Origin: Bacteroides sp. UBA7333 | GTDB lineage: Bacteria > Bacteroidota > Bacteroidia > Bacteroidales > Bacteroidaceae | Length of the DNA stretch: 13,025 nucleotides | Assembly (NCBI GenBank): GCA_002471195.1 | Contig: DKPN01000080.1 | Location: forward strand, 1-13,025 | Direction of reading: 5' to 3' | Shown here: positions 7,751 to 13,025 of the stretch, piece by piece | How the letters are laid out: every line of letters begins with the position of its first letter | Numbering within the stretch: the first letter of the stretch is position 1 | The notes under the pieces: model-generated | Told to the model about the DNA's origin: nothing | The model's input: only the letters and a program-made list of their open reading frames with translations | The model's database searches: none | Translations under genes and position numbers: made by a program

Positions 7751-9604
7751 ATGCATATTACAATTAAAAGCAATTCCATTCAGATCATGGTTTGCATGCT
7801 CTTCATCTTAGGGATAGCATCGTGTGAAACGAGAGAAATGGAGTTTGAACAGCCCTACAATGCAATCGATTTCGGCTCGGCTACCGATATTTTTGTGCGG
7901 GGTAGCGAAGTAAAAAAAATCACGATGCAGGCCGATCCCGTCGGATATGGGGTGTTGGCTTATCATGCACGCACCAATTGGGCTGCCGATGGTTACACGC
8001 ATGCTCCCGATTTCATGAATCGGACTCAAGTGATTTATGCCGACTCCAAATGGGGATACACTCCCCTGAAGTATTGGTACGCAAGTGGCACTCTCTCATT
8101 TTTCGCCTATTATCCATATGATTTATTGACCGAGAACTATACCGCTACAGGCATCCCCCGATTTCAATATACGGTGCCCGACAACCCGGCTCTCCAGAAA
8201 GACATTCTGGCCGCCAGCGCCATAGACAAAACCAAAGAGAATGGAAAGGTGAAGTTTGATTTTAAACATTTATTGAGCCGTGTATCCTTCCAAGCAAAAA
8301 CAGGAGCCGAGTATAGTGTTCCGGTAAAAATTACGGAAGTAAAATTAAACTACGCACCCGGCAAAATAAGGAGCAAGGGCACATTTACCTATACCGCCAA
8401 TGCGGATGTCGTCGGATATTGGCAGAGGGATAACCAATACCATTCGGGAACGTTTCCGGTATACAATCCCTCCGAAGGAATCGCGCTGACAAAAAACCTC
8501 CAATCCATCACCAATAGCGGCAGCGAACTCTATATATTGCCACAAAATGTGAGTCAGGGAGACATGACGCTCACCGTAACATATAAAATTGGCAATGGCC
8601 CTGTCGAAGAAAAAACAGTTCCTCTCTTTCCGGTATCGGGATACTACTTGTTGGATAAAGGCAAGCATTATCAGGTAAATATAACGGTCACATTGAATGG
8701 GGTTGAATTTGGCGACATCACTGTCAGCGACTATACTGAAATGCCTTATTATACACTGACCTATAAACAACGTAAAAACGCTCAAAGCAATGAATACGTT
8801 ACCATCGGGACAGAACGTATATATGGGAATCATCAGATTAAAACAAAAAACATCCCTATCCAGGAGGTGAATAATGAATATCGCCTTCTCAAAGGATGGG
8901 CGTCCGTTGAAAACTCCGCGAATATTGCTTACCGCCCCGGAGCAGAAATAACGCTAACGCATAATACGACCCTCCATGCCGTGAATTTGGTTGTTGCCAG
9001 AGGCAACCTGATTCCCGGCGAATCGTATCAGGCAAAAATAGGTGAACCCAGTTATCGCGGAGCATATTTTCAGTTTGGTTCTCTTGTAGGTTGGAGTGAA
9101 ACAGGCATCCCCCCTGCTATTGTAGTAAAACCGGGAAATTATACCGGTAGCGCTACTTGGCAAAGCGATTGGAAAGGCAATCCGTCTGCTTTCGAGCGCA
9201 ACGATCTAAATGCAGGTTTGGGAGATCCATGTTGGTATTACCTAGGGGATAGTTGGCGATTGCCAAAGCGTGAAGAACTAATAACGATAATGAGCGGAGT
9301 GAGCGGCAATACACTCCCGTGGAGTTCAGTCGATGGTTGGGATTGGCTATCGAACCCGCAAGCAGCGCACCACAATAGTGGAATGCTCCTGAGAGCTTCG
9401 GGCAGACGATTAGCCAATGATGGCAGCTTGCTATACGTCGATGAGATAGGCACCTATTGGAGTTCACATATATATGGCGAAACAACGGGATTTAGCATGA
9501 GCGTGAAAGAGGATGGCCTGAGTATAAATGAAAGTAGCTATCGAGCAAACGCATTCCCCGTACGCTGCGTCAGGGTGGTTCCATCGGATATTAACACTCC
9601 TTGA
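7751..9604 (+). CDS. Fimbrillin with Listeria-Bacteroides repeat and C-terminal FISUMP domain
   Basis: The chosen start is the ATG at 7751 because it gives a proper lipoprotein signal peptide with IASC and Cys25. The frame is open from a TTG at 7670, but those extra 27 residues would bury the signal. The 617-residue product has three parts. Residues about 27-330 are fimbrillin-like (YWYASGTLSFFAYYPYD at 108-124, KVKFDFKHLLSRVSF from 166). Residues about 333-413 match the Listeria-Bacteroides (InlB B-type) repeat: YTLTYKQ, then LLKGW, YRPGAEITLTHNTTLHAV. Residues about 414-611 are a FISUMP domain (ARGNL, YFQFGSLVGWSETG, WRLPKREEL, TYWSS, FPVRCVR), a C-type-lectin-like fold. This suggests a surface adhesin attached to, or related to, the pilus. 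It has its own promoter. Ligand and tip location are not known. Confidence 0.82.
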   Translation: MHITIKSNSIQIMVCMLFILGIASCETREMEFEQPYNAIDFGSATDIFVRGSEVKKITMQADPVGYGVLAYHARTNWAADGYTHAPDFMNRTQVIYADSKWGYTPLKYWYASGTLSFFAYYPYDLLTENYTATGIPRFQYTVPDNPALQKDILAASAIDKTKENGKVKFDFKHLLSRVSFQAKTGAEYSVPVKITEVKLNYAPGKIRSKGTFTYTANADVVGYWQRDNQYHSGTFPVYNPSEGIALTKNLQSITNSGSELYILPQNVSQGDMTLTVTYKIGNGPVEEKTVPLFPVSGYYLLDKGKHYQVNITVTLNGVEFGDITVSDYTEMPYYTLTYKQRKNAQSNEYVTIGTERIYGNHQIKTKNIPIQEVNNEYRLLKGWASVENSANIAYRPGAEITLTHNTTLHAVNLVVARGNLIPGESYQAKIGEPSYRGAYFQFGSLVGWSETGIPPAIVVKPGNYTGSATWQSDWKGNPSAFERNDLNAGLGDPCWYYLGDSWRLPKREELITIMSGVSGNTLPWSSVDGWDWLSNPQAAHHNSGMLLRASGRRLANDGSLLYVDEIGTYWSSHIYGETTGFSMSVKEDGLSINESSYRANAFPVRCVRVVPSDINTP

Positions 9605-9618
9605 TTTGATTGATACTT

Positions 9619-9641
9619 CGGTGGGCATTCAGTGCCCACCG
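9619..9641 (+). terminator. Hairpin after the fimbrillin-FISUMP gene
   Basis: A perfect 9-bp GC-rich stem (CGGTGGGCA at 9619-9627, TGCCCACCG at 9633-9641) with a 5-base loop starts 15 bases after the stop codon. No T-run follows, so it may stabilise the mRNA end or work as a terminator of the U-poor type. Confidence 0.6.
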
Positions 9642-9899
9642 ATTAACCACCGGTGTCGTTGATCGAATACCATCGATAATATTTTATGCCTTAAAAAAAT
9701 AACCGGACTCGTTTCGACTATCTATCACTTACTGCATCTGTTGGGCAACGTTTCAAATCGAGTCGATACAGAATCTATATCTATCGGCAAATCATTCGGT
9801 TTTTCATAGCGTCAATATCATACAGTCTCAATTCATGATCGATCCGTATTTTATCGATGATTAATATCGAATATCGCACCAATAGCAGAAATAGAGAGC
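9642..9899. other. Spacer without a gene
   Basis: Together with the flanking hairpin and promoter this makes a 343-bp gap between the two FISUMP genes. No open frame with coding character, repeat array or RNA gene is visible. The separation argues against simple cotranscription of the two genes. Confidence 0.5.
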
Positions 9900-9907
9900 T
9901 ACTTTTG
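9900..9907 (+). promoter_or_regulatory. -7 promoter element TACTTTTG
   Basis: TACTTTTG continues GTATC and is followed by TAGTTC. It is nearly the same arrangement as the promoter at 7598. It lies 40 bases before the ATG at 9948, the right range for transcription of the small FISUMP lipoprotein gene. Confidence 0.55.
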
Positions 9908-9947
9908 TATCGTGTAGTTCTAAGAATTCAATGATAATTAATACGCT

Positions 9948-10661
9948 ATGATTATGAGAAGTATTATAAAAACCCTCTTCAGCTTTATTTTAATGGCAGC
10001 ATTGCTAACATCGGTATCGTGTAGCAGAGAGCCCGAAAAAAAGACAATAGAAGAAAATTATATTGAAATAAACGGTATAAAAGTAGCCAAAGGCAATCTC
10101 ATCTCCAATGGAATGAATGGAGCCAAGATAGGCAAACCCACCGATGGCGGATTGTATTTTCAGTTTGGTTCTCTTATCGGTTGGAGCGAAACAGGAGACA
10201 ATCCTACCATTGTGGCAAAACCGATAGGATATACCGGTAGCACTACTTGGAGTAAGAATTGGAAAGGGAGTCCGTCGAATGAAAATGTAGCATTGGGTAC
10301 AGGCGATCCATGCAAACATTATCTGGGAAGAACTTGGAGATTGCCTACCAAAGAAGAGTGTAAGACTATAATAAATGAAGCAAACAATAGCACATCGTGG
10401 CAAGCAATAGAGGGTTGGAGTTGGCACTCATCACCGGCCGGAATGCTTCATCATAGTGGCTTGTTCTTTCCGGCTTTCGGCTATCGCAGCGGCAGCAATG
10501 GACATCTGAGTCTCCTGGGTTCGGACAGCTACTATTGGAGTGCATCACCCTCCGGCGACTCTAACGGATACGGTTTGTTCGCCAACAACAATTTTGTATC
10601 CCCACATGACAACAACATTCGATCAGACGGATTCACCATCCGCTGTGTTCAAGATAAATAA
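9948..10661 (+). CDS. Free-standing FISUMP-domain lipoprotein
   Basis: This 237-residue protein has a lipoprotein signal (VSC, Cys25) and one FISUMP-like domain from about residue 45 to the end: VAKGNL, YFQFGSLIGWSETG, WRLPTKEEC, YYWSASPSG and a terminal GFTIRCVQDK. The domain is a close copy of the C-terminal domain of the preceding fimbrillin. Over 9061-9160 against 10151-10250 a hand count gives 78 of 100 identical bases without gaps, so a gene-fragment duplication is likely. It lacks any fimbrillin region and so cannot polymerise like a pilin; it may be a soluble-headed surface adhesin or a tip accessory. Asparagine-rich stretches near the C-terminus (NNN, DNN) resemble variable regions of lectin-fold proteins. 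An alternative start is the ATG at 9954. The ligand is unknown. Confidence 0.82.
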   Translation: MIMRSIIKTLFSFILMAALLTSVSCSREPEKKTIEENYIEINGIKVAKGNLISNGMNGAKIGKPTDGGLYFQFGSLIGWSETGDNPTIVAKPIGYTGSTTWSKNWKGSPSNENVALGTGDPCKHYLGRTWRLPTKEECKTIINEANNSTSWQAIEGWSWHSSPAGMLHHSGLFFPAFGYRSGSNGHLSLLGSDSYYWSASPSGDSNGYGLFANNNFVSPHDNNIRSDGFTIRCVQDK

Positions 10662-10691
10662 TAAAAACCCGTTTTCATTGATGAAGTGTGT

Positions 10692-10740
10692 GAAGAGCCA
10701 TATCAAGTCTAAAATAGAAGTTTGGTATGGCTCTTCTATA
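10692..10740 (+). terminator. Intrinsic terminator-like hairpin after the FISUMP lipoprotein gene
   Basis: A 15-bp stem with one G-U pair (GAAGAGCCATATCAA at 10692-10706, partner at 10722-10736) starts 30 bases after the stop codon. Only a short T/A-rich tail follows. It probably ends the rightward locus. Confidence 0.65.
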
Positions 10741-10769
10741 ATTTATCATAAATAGAGAAATAAACAAAA

Positions 10770-10805
10770 CATCATAGATCATAAGTATTGTTATGATCTA
10801 TGATG
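10770..10805 (-). terminator. Perfect 15-bp hairpin, probably a leftward terminator
   Basis: The arms CATCATAGATCATAA (10770-10784) and TTATGATCTATGATG (10791-10805) pair perfectly around a 6-base loop. Read leftward, the hairpin is followed by GTTTTGTTTATTT, a U-rich tail, so it suits transcripts arriving from the right. Read rightward it is followed by CAAAAA, which does not suit termination. Confidence 0.55.
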
Positions 10806-11020
10806 CAAAAATATATCGGCAAGCTAATGGATGAAGATAATTTGAAATAATACATTATCGGTAAAAACTACCAACTAATAACCAATTGGGTCGATCACGT
10901 AAAATTGTTAATTTGATTGTTGCCATACGATAAAAAAATAATGCGTTGCTTTTGCGTTGCTTTTTTACCCATCGATGGGTATTTATGTATCTTCTTTAAT
11001 CGCTGCAATGATTGAGAGGG
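10806..11020. other. Gene-free spacer with an 11-bp tandem repeat and a 14-bp palindrome
   Basis: No gene is visible. TGCGTTGCTTT is repeated exactly in tandem at 10942-10952 and 10953-10963. Three bases later there is a perfect palindrome, ACCCATCGATGGGT, at 10967-10980. Their closeness suggests one protein-binding locus, but its function is not evident. Confidence 0.5.
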
Positions 11021-11074
11021 ATAAAAAAAGAGATACATAAAAGGCTTATAATTAGCGTATCTATATATCTCTTT
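11021..11074 (-). terminator. Intrinsic terminator of the original tRNA-Arg gene
   Basis: On the minus strand, arms at 11062-11074 and 11027-11039 pair at 12 of 13 positions and run into seven Ts (11029-11023). The hairpin begins 6 bases after the 3' end of the tRNA fragment. This is where the terminator of an intact leftward tRNA gene would be, and it marks the left side as the native chromosomal flank. Confidence 0.65.
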
Positions 11075-11080
11075 ACTAAG

Positions 11081-11124
11081 TGATTCCTGAAGGATTCGAA
11101 CCTTCGACCCACGCCTTAGAAGGG
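11081..11124 (-). other. Attachment site: 3' 44 nt of tRNA-Arg(UCU)
   Basis: Read on the minus strand, the sequence contains the last two bases of the 5' anticodon stem and the loop CTTCTAA (anticodon TCT, 11120-11118). It continues with the 3' stem GGCGT, a 5-base variable loop and a perfect T arm (GAAGG, loop TTCGAAT, CCTTC). It ends with the acceptor strand AGGAATC and discriminator A; no CCA is encoded. Beyond 11124 pairing fails, and no GATTCCT 5' acceptor strand or D arm occurs to the right. Such a 3' tRNA remnant is the usual product of tyrosine-recombinase integration into a tRNA gene. By the usual geometry the element lies to the right (5' side of the fragment), and the intact tRNA lies beyond the window. 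Confidence 0.8.
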
Positions 11125-11232
11125 GATATCCATTTTATGTACTATTTCTCTTTATAACAGCAAGTTACAGTGATGTAAAAAATGGTGAATTCCTCGTTTT
11201 TTCGGATTTACAGCATAATTTAGTTGATAATT

Positions 11233-11487
11233 CTAGCTATATTGATTAATATTTTCAAGTACTTCGTCGATAAAAATCGAGCGATAGTGTGGACAATCAA
11301 TTACACCTTTTTGCTTCGCTTCCCTGTACACCTTAGAGAACAGTTGCGCTTTCTCTTTCTCGGTCATATTAACGTGATCGATAGGAGTAGACAAGAATTT
11401 GCACCCCCACCCTTTGACTGATGGTGTGAGTTGGCAATGCTGTTCGTTAGTGCGATTGCAAGCGCAGTTTATTGTATTGCGATTCAT
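11233..11487 (-). CDS. 84-aa protein of unknown function, element-borne
   Basis: I do not recognise this protein. It has no signal peptide or membrane segment. The N-terminal half holds five cysteines and a histidine (CAC near residues 8-10, HC near 17-18, WGC near 27-29, DC near 64-65), which might bind a metal, while the C-terminal half looks helical and charged (TEKEKAQLFSKVYREAKQKG). It starts 3 bases after the stop of the lipoprotein gene, so translational coupling is likely. It is the last gene before the attachment site. Its close packing behind two more convincing genes is the main reason to believe it is real. Confidence 0.6.
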   Translation of the reverse strand: MNRNTINCACNRTNEQHCQLTPSVKGWGCKFLSTPIDHVNMTEKEKAQLFSKVYREAKQKGVIDCPHYRSIFIDEVLENINQYS

Positions 11488-11490
11488 TTC

Positions 11491-11961
11491 TTAATTTAAT
11501 GATAATGCCTCATTGACAATTGTTAAGTCCGGGTTTAGAAAAAATGCAGTTTTAGCCTTTACCTTTCCTCCCATAGCGTTATTGCCACGATAATTATGGA
11601 TGGTAACCCATCCATTGAACTCACCTTTATAATTGTCCTTGTTTAAATTATATATAGAGTCCAATGCGATAGCTTCTCGAATTTTAATTAAAGCCTCTGC
11701 AGGCTTATCTGCATATTTAAGGCTATCTGACTGCCATTGTAGTTTAGATATTTCAGCTTGTATTTTTGCAGCTTCAACGGACTTTGCATACTCAGTGAAA
11801 GTGCTATCAAGTGGAGTAAATGATATCGATTCATAGCTAGATGGATCGTTCATTGTTTTATCAAGATAATTTTTTACGAGTTTTTCAGCTTGCCCTTGTG
11901 GAGTCGTATTGCATGATATTAATAATGATAGCAAGGCTGCTGATAATAATATTTTTTTCAT
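11491..11961 (-). CDS. Small lipoprotein, element-borne, function unknown
   Basis: This 156-residue protein has a clear lipoprotein signal (LLISC, Cys17). The mature start KLVKNYLDKTMNDPSSYESISFTPLDS is a recurrent opening of an uncharacterised Bacteroidetes lipoprotein family. A helical, lysine- and glutamate-rich middle (about 60-105) follows, then WVTIHNYRGNNAMGG and FFLNPDLTIV near the end, again typical of that family. No enzymatic motif is seen. It lies 18 bases after the nuclease-like gene and 3 bases before the 84-aa gene, in one apparent leftward operon. A membrane role in defence or superinfection exclusion for a prophage or island is speculation. Confidence 0.8.
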   Translation of the reverse strand: MKKILLSAALLSLLISCNTTPQGQAEKLVKNYLDKTMNDPSSYESISFTPLDSTFTEYAKSVEAAKIQAEISKLQWQSDSLKYADKPAEALIKIREAIALDSIYNLNKDNYKGEFNGWVTIHNYRGNNAMGGKVKAKTAFFLNPDLTIVNEALSLN

Positions 11962-11979
11962 AACTGTTTTGTTTTATAT

Positions 11980-13025
11980 TTATCCGATTTTTTCTTTGGT
12001 TTCATACATATCAATAGTCTTGAAGAAATCATCAGCATAATTATAGATATCATCTAAGCTTTCGATAGGACGTTTGACATCTTTTTTATTTTCATCGATT
12101 GTAGCCACATATTTTATAGCTGTATTAAAATACATCCTACAAATTGGTTTACGATTGTTATCATCTAACAACACACTAAAATATGTTTGCGCATCTCTAT
12201 ATACAATACGAGATATATCAACCTTTTGTCTACATATAGATTTTACTATTCTATAAGCTTCTAGCTCTTCTTCTGTTGTAATTATCTTGCTGTCAGTAGC
12301 ATCTTCTTCAATATTATCAATATTATCTTTTGATGCTTTTGTTTCTTCCGATTCATCGTTTTTCAGTGCAGATTTTAAACGTTCAGCAATAAGGTCATTA
12401 ATATAATTATTGATTGACTTTTTTGTTAGAACTGTAAACTGCTCCAATAATTTTGCGGTTATAATACCGTCATAGACTTGTTTTGCAAAAAACTTAACAA
12501 AGTCAGGGGATGGATTAGCAAACTCTTTAGCTACGATAGATTTAATTTCACTAGTATATTTTAATTCGCTGGCAGAACTTAAGATTTTATCAACATCAAA
12601 ATATGATTTATGAAACTTTTTTAATTCTTCAATCTGAACATCTTTGATTTCCGTGATGTCTATCTCAAGGAAAGGCTTTTCGTCCATCTTATTAGGTTCT
12701 ATCAAATCTGTATAAAAGCGATAAATGATTCCATTTGTAAGCACACCAAATTTTGCTTTAGAAACATGGAAATATCTAAGAAGCTGATTATCGTGCAAAT
12801 TCAAGTCTTGAGCCCAGTGTTTACACTCAATAAGCATAATTGGTTCACCATCTTTTACAATAGCGTAATCAATTTTTTCTCCTTTTTTAGAGCCTATATC
12901 GCATATCATTTCAGGAATCACTTCGAGGGGATTGAAAACGTCATATCCAAGAGTGTTGATGAAAGGCATTATAAATGCATTTTTTGTAGCTTCTTCTGTT
13001 TGAATGGAAAACACGGCGAAATTGA
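11980..13025 (-). CDS. Orphan HsdR N-terminal-like PD-(D/E)XK nuclease protein, 5' end outside the window
   Basis: The visible part is about 347 residues. The opening QTEEATKNAFIMPFINTLGYDVFNP is typical of proteins with the type I restriction HsdR N-terminal (HSDR_N_2) domain. A GTG at 13014 could serve as start, but the frame stays open to the window edge and the conserved region would begin too abruptly, so the real start is probably to the right. Counting from that GTG, Asp49 (KIDYAI) and Glu63-Cys-Lys65 (IECKHW) form the PD-(D/E)XK catalytic set. There is no helicase domain, unlike full HsdR (about 1000 residues). The C-terminal 100 residues (from EEELEAYRIVKSIC) form a second conserved-looking domain. 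No HsdM or HsdS partner is seen. It is probably a DNA-acting nuclease of a prophage or island; whether it serves defence or replication is unknown. Confidence 0.8.
   Translation of the reverse strand, partial: NFAVFSIQTEEATKNAFIMPFINTLGYDVFNPLEVIPEMICDIGSKKGEKIDYAIVKDGEPIMLIECKHWAQDLNLHDNQLLRYFHVSKAKFGVLTNGIIYRFYTDLIEPNKMDEKPFLEIDITEIKDVQIEELKKFHKSYFDVDKILSSASELKYTSEIKSIVAKEFANPSPDFVKFFAKQVYDGIITAKLLEQFTVLTKKSINNYINDLIAERLKSALKNDESEETKASKDNIDNIEEDATDSKIITTEEELEAYRIVKSICRQKVDISRIVYRDAQTYFSVLLDDNNRKPICRMYFNTAIKYVATIDENKKDVKRPIESLDDIYNYADDFFKTIDMYETKEKIG

Noticed and set aside
8345..8833. 162-codon antisense frame inside the mosaic fimbrillin gene
   Set aside because: The sense frame has clear domain structure here, and the antisense peptide has no recognisable features.
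10540..10755. 71-codon rightward frame over the end of the FISUMP lipoprotein gene
   Set aside because: It overlaps the conserved C-terminus of the real gene in another frame and then runs through the terminator hairpin.
1..13025. CRISPR array, insertion sequence or rRNA genes
   Set aside because: No regularly spaced repeat-spacer series, transposase-like frame with terminal repeats, or rRNA-like sequence was seen. The 22-bp-period repeats at 7249 are too short and contiguous for CRISPR.

Overview
The window looks like chromosome from an anaerobic Bacteroidales bacterium (Bacteroides, Parabacteroides or a Porphyromonadaceae relative). The evidence is a run of fimbrillin-family lipoproteins, DUF3575 and DUF5119 proteins, FISUMP-type C-terminal domains, promoters that fit the Bacteroidetes TAnnTTTG -7 element, and mostly weak or A-rich ribosome binding sites. 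The genus cannot be fixed from sequence reading alone.

Left edge (1-908). The 5' end of a leftward gene runs off the window and resembles a Dps/ferritin-like protein. It is divergent from a small single-BIG2-domain lipoprotein gene (464-808), which ends in a strong intrinsic terminator (845-906).

Centre (1050-10740). A rightward type V (Bacteroidia, FimA/Mfa-type) pilus or surface-adhesin locus. It starts with an OmpA-like/DUF3575 outer-membrane protein (1085-2317). This overlaps a DUF5119 lipoprotein (2314-3228), which is followed closely by a 368-aa fimbrillin that is the best major-pilin candidate (3255-4361). A perfect 14-bp stem-loop then separates the fimbrillin from an 883-aa fimbrillin-like adhesin (4435-7086). 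Two further genes appear to be separate transcription units, each with its own TACTTTTG promoter. One is a 617-aa fimbrillin with a Listeria-Bacteroides repeat and a FISUMP domain (7751-9604). The other is a 237-aa lipoprotein (9948-10661) that is essentially a free-standing copy of that FISUMP domain. A likely working model is that the DUF3575 and DUF5119 proteins act in the outer membrane or as anchor, the 368-aa protein polymerises, and the larger proteins with lectin-like C-termini sit at the tip or act as accessory adhesins.

Right end (10741-13025). After hairpins and a gene-free stretch there is the 3' 44 nt of a tRNA-Arg(UCU) on the minus strand, followed on its 3' side by its own intrinsic terminator. 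The 5' half of the tRNA is absent. This is the classic remnant of site-specific integration into a tRNA gene. The minus-strand genes to its right are therefore probably the end of an integrated prophage, island or conjugative element: an orphan HsdR-N-type PD-(D/E)XK protein (incomplete at the window edge), a small lipoprotein and an 84-aa unknown protein. The intact tRNA should lie beyond the right edge.

The most notable observations are the tRNA attachment site and its cargo, the duplicated FISUMP module, the stem-loop between major pilin and adhesin, and a set of 22-bp-spaced repeats with an inverted copy in the otherwise empty 7087-7597 region.
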